The notes under the pieces: model-generated | What the model was told of the DNA's origin: nothing | Databases searched by the model: none | Seen by the model: the letters and a program-made list of their open reading frames with translations, nothing else | In this document: piece after piece, positions 9,208 through 17,205 of the stretch | Position numbering within the stretch: the first letter of the stretch is position 1 | How the letters are laid out: each line of letters begins with the position of its first letter | Made by a program: the position numbers and the translations under genes | NCBI GenBank assembly: GCA_029881035.1 | Contig: JAOUNI010000017.1 | Span: forward strand, 1 to 47,643 | Reading direction: 5' to 3' | Length of the DNA stretch: 47,643 bases | DNA from: Gammaproteobacteria bacterium | Lineage (GTDB): Bacteria > Pseudomonadota > Gammaproteobacteria > SZUA-229

Positions 9208-9723
9208 ATGCCCCGTAAATTCCTGAAAAGATTTATGCCCGATGCACACGAACTCAAAAACCATAAAGTGCTGAGTTTGTTCGGGACTCTGCTGCACGAC
9301 CCAAACCTCTGGCACATGAACCGTCGCTCCATCGCCAAAGCATTTCTGGTCGGACTATTTTTTGCGTGGTGGCCAGTACCTTTTCAAATGGTCCTCGCCG
9401 CCGGTGGCGCCATTGTACTGCGTGCCAATCTTCCCATGTCAGTGGCACTGGTATGGATCACCAACCCCGTCACCATGCCACCAATGTTCTATTTCGCCTA
9501 TCTGGTTGGCACCTGGATTATCGGTGTACCAGAAATGCCTTTCAGCATGGAACTAAGCATGGACTGGCTTATGAGCGAACTGTCTGTCATCTGGAAACCT
9601 TTTCTCACTGGTTGCCTGACGCTGGCCATTATCAATAGCCTCATCGGTTTTTTCGGCATCAATTACATCTGGTGTCACCACGTAAAAAAACGCCGTAAGG
9701 ATAATCTAAAAAAACAATCATGA
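9208..9723 (+). CDS. DUF2062 domain-containing membrane protein
   Basis: 171 residues, matching the DUF2062 family by FLVGLFFAWWPVPFQMVLAA and the WITNPVTMPPMFYFAYLVG segment. Three or four hydrophobic stretches indicate an inner-membrane protein, with a basic N-terminus (MPRKFLKRFMP) and a lysine-rich end. The molecular function of the family is unknown. The gene ends in an ATGA overlap with nudJ, and the same run goes on to mnmA and hflD, so it is expressed with a tRNA-modification gene. That is context, not proof of a related function. Confidence 0.9.
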   Translation: MPRKFLKRFMPDAHELKNHKVLSLFGTLLHDPNLWHMNRRSIAKAFLVGLFFAWWPVPFQMVLAAGGAIVLRANLPMSVALVWITNPVTMPPMFYFAYLVGTWIIGVPEMPFSMELSMDWLMSELSVIWKPFLTGCLTLAIINSLIGFFGINYIWCHHVKKRRKDNLKKQS

Positions 9724-10172
9724 CCTGGAAACCTCACGCCACCGTAGCCGCCATCATTGAACGGGAAGGCAAATTTCTTATTGTCGAAGAAGATATTAAA
9801 GGTGAGATTGTTTATAACCAACCCGCCGGACATCTTGACCCTGAAGAAAATTTGATCGAAGCCGTAATACGTGAAACACGCGAAGAAACCGCCTGGTTAT
9901 TCACACCCACTGCGCTAGTTGGCATTTATTTATGGCCACAGCCGAATACTCAACGCACTTTTTTACGTTTTGCTTTTTGCGGCACCTGTAGCGACTTTGA
10001 TGCAGAACAAAGACTCGACGTAGGAATATTGCGCGCACTGTGGTTAAGCAAAGACGAATTATTAAACAGTAAAAAATTACGCAGCCCTATGGTCATGCAA
10101 AATATCGATGACTATCTCGCGGGCCAACGTTATCCACTTGATATACTTTCGACCGTTGATTTCGGAAAATGA
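9720..10172 (+). CDS. nudJ: NUDIX hydrolase, NudJ-type phosphatase
   Basis: 150-residue Nudix protein aligned over its length with E. coli NudJ (153 residues), which hydrolyses HMP-PP, thiamine diphosphate and nucleoside di/triphosphates. The Nudix box begins at [13 protein letters not shown] and continues RETREETA; the metal-binding glutamates are present, but the usual glycine after EET is alanine. NudJ-specific features include [17 protein letters not shown] and the late [20 protein letters not shown]. Both ends overlap neighbours as ATGA (DUF2062 before, mnmA after). The nudJ-mnmA-hflD order is the one found in enterobacteria. Confidence 0.92.
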   Translation: MTWKPHATVAAIIEREGKFLIVEEDIKGEIVYNQPAGHLDPEENLIEAVIRETREETAWLFTPTALVGIYLWPQPNTQRTFLRFAFCGTCSDFDAEQRLDVGILRALWLSKDELLNSKKLRSPMVMQNIDDYLAGQRYPLDILSTVDFGK

Positions 10173-11263
10173 GTAACAAGGAAAAAATCATCGTCGGCAT
10201 TTCCGGTGGTGTTGATTCATCCGTGGCTGCACTGTTATTGCTCCAGCAGGGATATCAGGTTGAAGGCCTGTTCATGAAAAACTGGGAAGAAGATGATGAT
10301 GCAGAATACTGCGCAGCAGCACAGGATTTAGCCGACGCTCAATCTGTATGTGACAATCTTGGCATCAAATTACACAGCATCAATTTCGCCACCGAATACT
10401 GGGATCGAGTGTTCCAGCATTTTCTCGCTGAATACAGCGCAGGCCGCACCCCTAACCCGGACATTCTCTGCAACAAAGAAATAAAATTCCGGGCCTTTCT
10501 CGAACACGCACTCGATCTCGGTGCTGACAAAATCGCCACTGGTCATTATGCTCGCACCACCACCGTCAACGGCAAAGCACAATTATTACGTGGACTGGAT
10601 AACAACAAGGATCAAAGCTATTTTCTTTACACACTCAACCAGCATCAACTGAGTCATACATTATTCCCGGTCGGTGAATATCAGAAAGAAAAAATACGAG
10701 AAATTGCAGAGCAGCGTGGCCTGACTACATTCAATAAAAAAGACAGCACTGGCATTTGTTTTATTGGTGAACGCCGTTTCGATACTTTCTTGAAACAATA
10801 TTTGCCTGCCAAACCCGGTGACATCAAAACTACTGAAGGCAAAACCATCGGCAGACATAGCGGCCTAATGTATTACACTATGGGTCAGCGCAAAGGTCTG
10901 GGTATTGGTGGTTTACAAAATGCGGAAGAAGATGCATGGTACGTAGTCGACAAAGACCTGAATAACAACATCCTGATTGTCGGACAGGGTCACAACCACC
11001 CGCGTATGTTGCACAACACTTTAGAATGTAAACAACTACACTGGGTTGATCCTGCAATTATAAAATCACACATGACCTGCACAGCCAAAAACCGTTATCG
11101 TCAGCCCGACCAGACCTGTAGTGTCGAACAAATTGGCGACGATCATTTCAAAGTTAGCTTTACTGATCCACAACGTGCTATCACACCCGGTCAGTCCGTG
11201 GTGTTTTATCAAGATGAAATCTGTTTAGGTGGTGGCATCATCGAAACCATGTACAACAGTTAA
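10169..11263 (+). CDS. mnmA: tRNA-specific 2-thiouridylase MnmA
   Basis: Makes the 2-thio group of U34 in tRNAs for Lys, Glu and Gln, taking sulfur relayed from the cysteine desulfurase IscS through the Tus proteins. The 364 residues start with the PP-loop [15 protein letters not shown] (about 9-23) and [14 protein letters not shown]. The first catalytic cysteine lies in [13 protein letters not shown], and the second in [13 protein letters not shown], where it forms the persulfide. The C-terminal barrel ends with [11 protein letters not shown]. Length and motifs are canonical. It overlaps nudJ by four bases and is followed 20 bases later by hflD. Confidence 0.97.
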   Translation: MSNKEKIIVGISGGVDSSVAALLLLQQGYQVEGLFMKNWEEDDDAEYCAAAQDLADAQSVCDNLGIKLHSINFATEYWDRVFQHFLAEYSAGRTPNPDILCNKEIKFRAFLEHALDLGADKIATGHYARTTTVNGKAQLLRGLDNNKDQSYFLYTLNQHQLSHTLFPVGEYQKEKIREIAEQRGLTTFNKKDSTGICFIGERRFDTFLKQYLPAKPGDIKTTEGKTIGRHSGLMYYTMGQRKGLGIGGLQNAEEDAWYVVDKDLNNNILIVGQGHNHPRMLHNTLECKQLHWVDPAIIKSHMTCTAKNRYRQPDQTCSVEQIGDDHFKVSFTDPQRAITPGQSVVFYQDEICLGGGIIETMYNS

Positions 11264-11283
11264 CAAATCAATAGATACACTAT

Positions 11284-11907
11284 ATGCAACATACAAAACG
11301 CGAACAAACAATAGCACTAGCCGGAGTCTTTCAGGCCGCAGCACTGGTCGAGCAAATTGCCAATAAAGGTTTAGCCAATAGTGCCGTCATTGAATCGAGC
11401 CTTGAATCGCTATTCCGCTTTGATGCTGACTCTGTAGAAAGTGTCTTTGGTAATCTTGCCGGTGTGAGCAGTGGCCTGCGTGTACTTAATGAGCAGGCAG
11501 GTGCATTAAAAAACGGTCGAAATCTTGAAGTCACTCAATATGCCATTTCCATGATCGCACTAGAAAAGAAACTCTCAGCTAATCCATATATGCTGAAACA
11601 GGTCACTGAGGGTTTACAGGAGATTCATAAATCACTGGAATTTTTCAGCCTGATGCACGAAAACGTCTTCGCTAAAATTAGCGGCCTTTATAAAGACACT
11701 ATCAGCACTTTGCAACCTAAAATTATTGTACAGGGTGAACGTGCTTATCTCAGTAACGATATCAATGCCAACAAAATCCGCGCTTTGTTATTTGCCGGTA
11801 TTCGTGCAGCGGTTTTATGGCGACAGTGCGGCGGATCACGCTGGCAGATACTGTTTGGTCGAAAAAAATACCTTAACGAATGCAGACACTTATTGGCCGA
11901 ACTGTAA
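11284..11907 (+). CDS. hflD: High frequency lysogenization protein HflD homologue
   Basis: 207 residues (213 in E. coli HflD). The family pattern is clear: REQTIALAGVFQAAALVEQIANKG at the N-terminus, SGLRVLNEQAG in the middle, and RAAVLWRQCGGSRWQILFGRKK at the end. The protein is largely helical and peripheral to the membrane. E. coli HflD binds lambda CII and affects lysogeny; its cellular role is not well understood. It follows mnmA as in enterobacteria. No good ribosome-binding site is seen before the ATG, suggesting dependence on upstream translation. It converges on the patatin gene with 40 AT-rich bases and no hairpin between them. Confidence 0.92.
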   Translation: MQHTKREQTIALAGVFQAAALVEQIANKGLANSAVIESSLESLFRFDADSVESVFGNLAGVSSGLRVLNEQAGALKNGRNLEVTQYAISMIALEKKLSANPYMLKQVTEGLQEIHKSLEFFSLMHENVFAKISGLYKDTISTLQPKIIVQGERAYLSNDINANKIRALLFAGIRAAVLWRQCGGSRWQILFGRKKYLNECRHLLAEL

Positions 11908-11947
11908 ATTTTTATTGAATAATGAAAGATAAGACGAAGTACATTTA

Positions 11948-12928
11948 TTAAATTGAAACAACATGCTCCAGCGCAGAGCGCATACGTTCAACACAGGCAC
12001 GACCTTCTTCAATAGCAATAACGCCACGATCAAACTCCATCAAACCAAGATGGGATAACCTGGGTGAAAGAATAATATCGGGTGGATCACCCGCCATACG
12101 ACTCCGAGTAATACGATCCTGCATAATGTAGAGCGACCCCGCTAACACATCAATAAGACCAGGAGCACCCAAGCTATCACCAAACAATCGGGATAACAGA
12201 ATATTCTTTTTCTCATTCACTGCCTTGCCTAGTTGATCGGAAATCCTACCCCATAATGCAGATTCATTTTCTTTAACTGTTATTTCTTCTACAGACTGAT
12301 GGTTCTGCATATTATTACGCAAATGTTTACCGACAATATCAATATTTAAACTAACTGCGATTACAATTTCCGCTCCCATTGCTCTACATAATGAAACAGG
12401 AACAGGATCGACCAGGCCACCATCAACCAACCAACGATGTTCTCGTTTACATGGCGTAAATAACCCTGGAAGTGCAACTGAGGCACGGACAGCATCAAGA
12501 AGATCTCCTTGCTGCAACCACACTTCATGACCATTATTTAAATCTGTTGCAACCGCAGCAAAACGACGCGGCATCGATTCAATATCAATTTCTTTAGCAT
12601 ATTTACGGAAAAACTTAACTATCTTGTCACCTTGAATAAGCCCACCACCCATAATTGACATATCCAGATAAGCGATGATATCTTTCCATTCAAGATTCCT
12701 TACCATACTCTCCATTTCGTCCAGCTGATCGCTGGCATAAGCGGCACCAACCAGAGCGCCAACAGAGCTCCCTGCAACGACATCAGGTTTAATACCAATC
12801 TCTGCCAATGCCTGTAAAACACCAATATGCGCCCAACCACGTGCAGAACCACTACCGAGGGCAATACCTATCCGGCTATTGTTGATATTGGTTTTATCAA
12901 ATTCTCTAGTTGCTTTAACGTTAAACAT
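11948..12928 (-). CDS. Patatin-like phospholipase family protein (RssA-like)
   Basis: About 326 residues with the patatin fold signatures: the oxyanion loop GSGSARGWAHIGVL, the nucleophile elbow GSSVG (serine) and the catalytic aspartate in LVDGGLVDPVP. Such proteins hydrolyse acyl ester bonds in phospholipids; this subgroup resembles E. coli RssA, whose substrate is unknown. There is no signal peptide, so it is probably cytoplasmic or membrane-associated. The ATG at 12928 is preferred to an in-frame TTG at 12943; a GAAG element precedes the ATG. The C-terminal 120 residues are less conserved. It appears monocistronic. Confidence 0.88.
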   Translation of the reverse strand: MFNVKATREFDKTNINNSRIGIALGSGSARGWAHIGVLQALAEIGIKPDVVAGSSVGALVGAAYASDQLDEMESMVRNLEWKDIIAYLDMSIMGGGLIQGDKIVKFFRKYAKEIDIESMPRRFAAVATDLNNGHEVWLQQGDLLDAVRASVALPGLFTPCKREHRWLVDGGLVDPVPVSLCRAMGAEIVIAVSLNIDIVGKHLRNNMQNHQSVEEITVKENESALWGRISDQLGKAVNEKKNILLSRLFGDSLGAPGLIDVLAGSLYIMQDRITRSRMAGDPPDIILSPRLSHLGLMEFDRGVIAIEEGRACVERMRSALEHVVSI

Positions 12929-13090
12929 AAATTCTTCACACAATTTATTACGTTATTGACTATTTCCTGGCGACCCGATTTTCACTTTTGAGATATCACA
13001 TACTCTACCTCAACACATTAACATGAAAGCTTACGCTTTATTAACCATAATAACTTCAGTTATAAAAAACGTTTTTTATAACAATACTTA

Positions 13091-14215
13091 TTACGAATCA
13101 CGATTATAAATAATTACGCTGGTACGTAATCCGGTTCTGCCGAAACGGAATGATTTATCAAACGTCTGTAGACCTATAGGTAAATAAATGTTATCAGTTT
13201 GTGAACGATAGGACTCAACATCCTCATCTGGATCGTGGATATAAATAAAAGTATCATCCATGCCTGTCACCACCACCCAATGCGGTGCCTTGTCACGGGT
13301 ATAGCTGTAAGTACTAATCAGTACCAGAGGAATACCTCCCTGACTAAATTTTTCTTCCAGTTCATTCATGGTGAGATTGTCATAATGAAGCATAATATCT
13401 GTTTCACTAATCTGCCTCATAAAATCTTCATGCACCAGTTCCATCACCGCTTTTTTCCCTTCATTGCGAACACCATCCAGAAAAAGTGGCTCCTTACTAT
13501 TCACATAAACTTCAACACGAAAACCACGACGCCAGGCTGCTAATGCCAGCCCCAATGGGCTACAACCACCGTGACCGGATGTCATATAAATAGTAGTAGC
13601 TTCACGCCAGAGCTGTAACTCCAGTGTGCGATCAGCTTTGGTGTCCTTGTCTAATGCCTGCATAGCCATAATCAGAGAAGCAGAGCCACAGGTAAAATCG
13701 GTAGTTTGTTCGTAATATGGAATTTGTATAAAATCAAACTGATCTTCACGGTGCAAAATTCGCTTCTCGAAACGTAATGCATCGGCATGGTCTTCATAAT
13801 AATCCTTAAACAACCCAAACGGATGATAGCCTAATTTTTTATACAACCGAATTGCGCCACTATTGTTCTGGTGAACCTCCAACCTCATGTAGATACAATC
13901 ACGTAAAGTTGCACGTCGCTCAGCTTCCTGCAAAAGCTGCTCACCTATACCCTGCCCGCGAGCTTCAGGTAGAACCGCAAATGAATAGAGTCGTGCCAGA
14001 TGAGTACCTCGGTGATACAACACCAGGCTATAACCAACAATCATCTCTGCCTTCCGTGCCACTATAAAATCGCAGTTACCTTTCTGGATCATGCGTTTAA
14101 AACTACGTGCAGACATTCGATCCATATCAAAACAACGGTTTTCTATAACAACCAGTGCATCCACATCATCCAGTGTTGCCAGTGAAAAGTTAATTTTTGA
14201 TATGGCATTCATCAT
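13091..14215 (-). CDS. GNAT acetyltransferase fused to a C39-like cysteine peptidase
   Basis: 374 residues in two parts. Residues 8-155 form a RimI-like GNAT domain, with the acetyl-CoA loop RGQGIGEQLL (86-95) and the NNSGAIRLYKKLGY end motif (117-130). Residues 160-374 form a papain-like C39 domain: oxyanion Gln170, nucleophile Cys176 in DFTCGSAS, His312 in APHWVVVTG and Asp328 in IHDPD, so the catalytic set looks complete. There is no ABC transporter part. It starts inside the stop of the M14 gene (TAATG), so the two are translationally coupled. An ATP-grasp ligase lies divergently beyond. Similar fusions are known beside RimK-like ligases, and peptide modification has been predicted for such loci. 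The substrate is unknown. Confidence 0.87.
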   Translation of the reverse strand: MMNAISKINFSLATLDDVDALVVIENRCFDMDRMSARSFKRMIQKGNCDFIVARKAEMIVGYSLVLYHRGTHLARLYSFAVLPEARGQGIGEQLLQEAERRATLRDCIYMRLEVHQNNSGAIRLYKKLGYHPFGLFKDYYEDHADALRFEKRILHREDQFDFIQIPYYEQTTDFTCGSASLIMAMQALDKDTKADRTLELQLWREATTIYMTSGHGGCSPLGLALAAWRRGFRVEVYVNSKEPLFLDGVRNEGKKAVMELVHEDFMRQISETDIMLHYDNLTMNELEEKFSQGGIPLVLISTYSYTRDKAPHWVVVTGMDDTFIYIHDPDEDVESYRSQTDNIYLPIGLQTFDKSFRFGRTGLRTSVIIYNRDS

Positions 14216-15324
14216 TAGTTACTCAACCCATACAGCGCCTGATGTACACATTGTCGACCGCGCATTAATACCATTTCCTGCCAGTCAGTAGTACCCGGAT
14301 AAAAAATACGACGAATTTCATGTTTAATCTGTTGCGTTTCATGCGCAAACCAGTCGACAGTTTTGCGGTGCAAAAAATGATCTTTCCTTAAAACTTCGAA
14401 CATCTGCTCAATGGAGTATGTACCAAACTCCAGTGTCACAAAACAGACACGTTCTGCAAGCTGTTGATGCCAGTGATAATCGATCAATCCCTGCTTGGGT
14501 ACAGACGTGGAACTACCCAGTGCCGGTTCAGTAACGCTATCACCATACCACTGTCGGGCACGTTTTACGCCGATGGATCCAGGCGGGTGATCGCAGATCA
14601 CTTCACCATAAGCAAACGGCCCGAGTCCACTGTGAATATCAATCACCGCAACACTCTGGCGTTTTTGTAATTCAAAATCGACAATGATCTGCTCCAGATT
14701 AACTCGCGATTGACTGGGCTGAGTACCGCCATAAAAAAGGCCATCGGCAAACTGGTACTGTCCGCCACTGACGGCGAGTTCGAATGCCTGCTGACCAAAC
14801 TCATCACGATAATCGTTAAGCTTTTGTGTTGCACCTTCCCAGTCACTCAGCTTCGCTGGCAGGATATTGCTAGCAAGCTGCTCGTAACCGGTATTGTGCG
14901 GCAGTGGCTGTTTGAAATCGACAAAGTTACGATTCAAATCAACCCCGTCTTCATTCACCCGGCGTAACCAGGCAAAACCGTAGGGATTAATAGCATGAAT
15001 GTATAACACCGCGACGCCAGCAGGCAGCGTTTCCCGAGTGAGTGTTTGTAAGCAATCGATCTGGATGGCCGAGCCAGCAAAACCTTCAACGCCATGGGTG
15101 GCACTTTGCAACACCAGCACGCAAGCGGCATCAACATCACCCTGCCACGAGACAGCCGTTATTAATGGCTCACCATTCGGACCTGTTTCTCTATAAGTAA
15201 ACTCCTGATAGAAGCTATGATTGAGCTGGTTGCAGGTATGCTCTTTAAATTTCTGCTGTGCCTCGGCATAACTACTCGAATAGCACTGTGCCAGATAAGC
15301 GGGTGTAAATAGAACCGGTTTCAT
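14215..15324 (-). CDS. M14-family metallopeptidase-like protein (DUF2817)
   Basis: About 369 residues of the DUF2817 group of zinc carboxypeptidase-like enzymes. Zinc ligands are His77 and Glu80 in SATHGVEGFAGS, and a later His in VIDIHSGLG. The substrate-binding Arg lies in GVDLNRNF and a probable catalytic Glu in VTLEFGTYS. No signal peptide is seen, so it acts in the cytoplasm. The ATG at 15324 is chosen over an in-frame TTG at 15339 because AGGT stands five bases before it. It is upstream of and coupled to the GNAT-C39 gene and divergent from the RimK-like ligase. Expected activity is removal of a terminal residue or acyl group from a small peptide or amide; the substrate is not known. 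Confidence 0.87.
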   Translation of the reverse strand: MKPVLFTPAYLAQCYSSSYAEAQQKFKEHTCNQLNHSFYQEFTYRETGPNGEPLITAVSWQGDVDAACVLVLQSATHGVEGFAGSAIQIDCLQTLTRETLPAGVAVLYIHAINPYGFAWLRRVNEDGVDLNRNFVDFKQPLPHNTGYEQLASNILPAKLSDWEGATQKLNDYRDEFGQQAFELAVSGGQYQFADGLFYGGTQPSQSRVNLEQIIVDFELQKRQSVAVIDIHSGLGPFAYGEVICDHPPGSIGVKRARQWYGDSVTEPALGSSTSVPKQGLIDYHWHQQLAERVCFVTLEFGTYSIEQMFEVLRKDHFLHRKTVDWFAHETQQIKHEIRRIFYPGTTDWQEMVLMRGRQCVHQALYGLSN

Positions 15325-15486
15325 ATTGACCTGTGGCAAGCCCTAAAACTAAGAAAAAATAACCTGAAAAAATATTCTACATTACATACAAAAAACATTT
15401 CTTGTTTTATTATATCGTTCTGTTTTCTTTTGTCGGAGTCCATCCGTGACTGCATTAGAAATCGAATTAATTAATGGAAGCCTTCC
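15325..15486. promoter_or_regulatory. Divergent control region between M14 gene and ATP-grasp ligase
   Basis: 162 strongly AT-rich bases between the leftward M14/GNAT-C39 pair and the rightward ligase gene. It must hold promoters for both directions and makes joint regulation plausible. On the plus strand a TATAT-type -10-like run lies near 15411-15416, and a good ribosome-binding site (CGGAG, 15435-15439) precedes a GTG at 15446 that opens a short out-of-frame reading frame. The ligase has its own GGAAG six bases before the ATG at 15487. No operator palindrome was identified. Confidence 0.4.
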
Positions 15487-15502
15487 ATGCATCCCGTTTT
15501 AA
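15446..15502 (+). CDS. Possible 18-residue leader peptide before the ATP-grasp gene
   Basis: A GTG-initiated frame, MTALEIELINGSLPCIPF, has a well-placed CGGAG ribosome-binding site and ends 16 bases inside the ligase gene in a different frame. Translation of it could couple to, or compete with, initiation of the ligase at 15487. It may equally be a chance frame; support is only the binding site and position. Confidence 0.25.
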   Translation: MTALEIELINGSLPCIPF

Positions 15503-16968
15503 TTGTTGTTGATAATCCCCAGGACTGGAAAGCCTACCTCCCGTCAGACAAAGTTATCAGTGTTCAGGACTACCTGTCTCATGATGAGCAGTACAAGCTA
15601 CCAAACACCCACATTATCAACTTATGCCGAAGTTACAAATACCTGACCAACGGTTATTACTGCTCGCTACTGGCTGAAGCACGTAACCACAAAGTCATCC
15701 CTTCAGTACGAAGTATTAACGACCTGAGTATCAAGTCACTCTACAGCCTGGACATTGGCAACCTGAATCAGGTACTGGAAAAACTCTTTCAGGACCACCA
15801 GACCGATGGCAACTCCCAGACCATCAAGCTGTTCTTCGGCATGCCGGACATTCCTCAACTGGAACACTTCGGACGGCAAATTTTTGAACTGTTTGCCTGC
15901 CCTATCCTGATCGTCACCCTAAAGCGACGTGAGCACTGGTCGATTGATTCGATCAAACCCGGCGTACTGAACACTCTCAGCAATCATGAAGAGGACCTGT
16001 TCGCGGCCGCGCTGGAAAAATTCAACAACTCAGTCTGGCGCAAACCACGCTCACGCAAAAAGAGCCGTTACGATCTGGCAATACTGATTGACCCGGATGA
16101 AAAATTACCCCCCAGTGATAAACCTGCACTGAAAAAATTCGTCAGCATCGGCAAACAGATGGGTATCAATGCTGAACTGATCACCAAAAAAGACTATACC
16201 CGCCTGGCTGAGTACGACGCGTTATTTATACGTGAAACCACGGCGATCAACAACCACACTTATCGTTTTGCCAAGCGTGCAGAAAGTGAAGACATGGTGG
16301 TGTTCGATGACCCGCAATCCATCCTGCGCTGCACCAACAAAATTTTCCTGGCCGACCTGCTCAGCACCAATGGCGTAGCCACACCAAAAACATTGATTCT
16401 AAGCAAAGACCTGCAAAAAGAAGACATGGAGCGAGCGGTTGCAACGCTCGGTTATCCCATGGTAATCAAAATTCCCGATGGATCATTTTCACGCGGTGTC
16501 GTTAAAGTCGAAAATGAACCGGCGCTAAAACAGCAACTGGACGAATTATTCAAGCAGTCTGCACTGGTACTGGCACAGGCTTATACCTTCACCGATTACG
16601 ACTGGCGCATTGGCATGCTGAACAAGAAACCGATTTTCAGCTGCCAGTATTTTATGACCCGTGGCCACTGGCAGATTTATAAACACACTGTGGGTGGCAA
16701 AGTGACCTCCGGTGGTTTCCGCACCCTGCCCATTCATGAGACACCCAAAAAAGTCCTCGATGTCGCCATCCGTGCCGCCAACCTGATCGGCGACGGTCTT
16801 TACGGTGTAGACATCAAACAGCATGGCGATACCGCCATGGTGATCGAGGTCAACGACAATCCCAATGTCGACTCCGGCGTTGAAGACCTGTACTTAAAAG
16901 ATGATCTTTACCGCATCATTCTGGAAGAATTTGTTCGCCGCCTGGAACGTAAGCGCGCTGGTAGTTAG
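15487..16968 (+). CDS. RimK-like ATP-grasp ligase with RLAN N-terminal domain
   Basis: 493 residues. The N-terminal 150 match the RLAN domain (RimK-like ATP-grasp N-terminal): MHPVLIVVDNPQDW and NLCRSYKYLTNGYYCSLLAE. Residues about 195-280 form the pre-ATP-grasp domain, and 285-480 the ATP-grasp core, with YPMVIKIPDGSFSRGVVKVE (323-342), YGVDIK (439-444) and VIEVNDNPNVDSG (452-464), which supplies the metal-binding Glu/Asn. Enzymes of this class join an amino acid to a carboxylate through an acyl-phosphate; RimK itself adds glutamates to ribosomal protein S6. The acceptor here is not known. It is divergent from the M14 and GNAT-C39 genes, and a broken permease tail follows. Confidence 0.9.
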   Translation: MHPVLIVVDNPQDWKAYLPSDKVISVQDYLSHDEQYKLPNTHIINLCRSYKYLTNGYYCSLLAEARNHKVIPSVRSINDLSIKSLYSLDIGNLNQVLEKLFQDHQTDGNSQTIKLFFGMPDIPQLEHFGRQIFELFACPILIVTLKRREHWSIDSIKPGVLNTLSNHEEDLFAAALEKFNNSVWRKPRSRKKSRYDLAILIDPDEKLPPSDKPALKKFVSIGKQMGINAELITKKDYTRLAEYDALFIRETTAINNHTYRFAKRAESEDMVVFDDPQSILRCTNKIFLADLLSTNGVATPKTLILSKDLQKEDMERAVATLGYPMVIKIPDGSFSRGVVKVENEPALKQQLDELFKQSALVLAQAYTFTDYDWRIGMLNKKPIFSCQYFMTRGHWQIYKHTVGGKVTSGGFRTLPIHETPKKVLDVAIRAANLIGDGLYGVDIKQHGDTAMVIEVNDNPNVDSGVEDLYLKDDLYRIILEEFVRRLERKRAGS

Positions 16969-17105
16969 ACTCCCTCTAACAGTACTAATCTCAAGCATGG
17001 TTGAATAGCCAACCACTGACACAAAAAGCAATCTCGTTACTGATGTTATATATCTGGTACTTCTACATCAGGTAACATTACATTAACCCTGGTAGATGTA
17101 GTTGA

Positions 17106-17204
17106 ATAGTGTCTGGATTAAGCGTCATCGGCATTGCTTTTGGTTACTTCCCTGCAAGGTGGGCAGCAGAGCTCGATCCCATTGAGGCGCTACGATATGA
17201 GTAG
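17106..17204 (+). pseudogene. Remnant of a MacB/FtsX-type ABC transporter permease (C-terminal tail)
   Basis: The 32 codons before a TAG read [20 protein letters not shown] followed by [12 protein letters not shown]. This is the near-invariant end of MacB/FtsX-like permeases (last helix, then a [17 protein letters not shown] tail). A stop codon lies directly upstream in frame and no start is available, so this is a relic. In another frame, bases about 17058-17102 encode TSGNITLTLV, which could be the preceding periplasmic/helix region after a frameshift, but that is weak. It lies 137 bases beyond the ATP-grasp gene on the same strand and just before the stop of the FAD gene. Confidence 0.72.
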
Positions 17205-17205
17205 T

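Noticed and set aside
11948-12928. Patatin-like gene as a CBASS/anti-phage effector
   Set aside because: No cyclic-nucleotide synthase or other defence gene is adjacent, and the sequence is of the common RssA-like housekeeping type.
17041-17102. Inverted pair CTACATCAGG / CCTGGTAGATGTAG as a terminator after the ligase
   Set aside because: The arms need a four-base bulge and no T-run follows; it may be part of the degraded permease gene.
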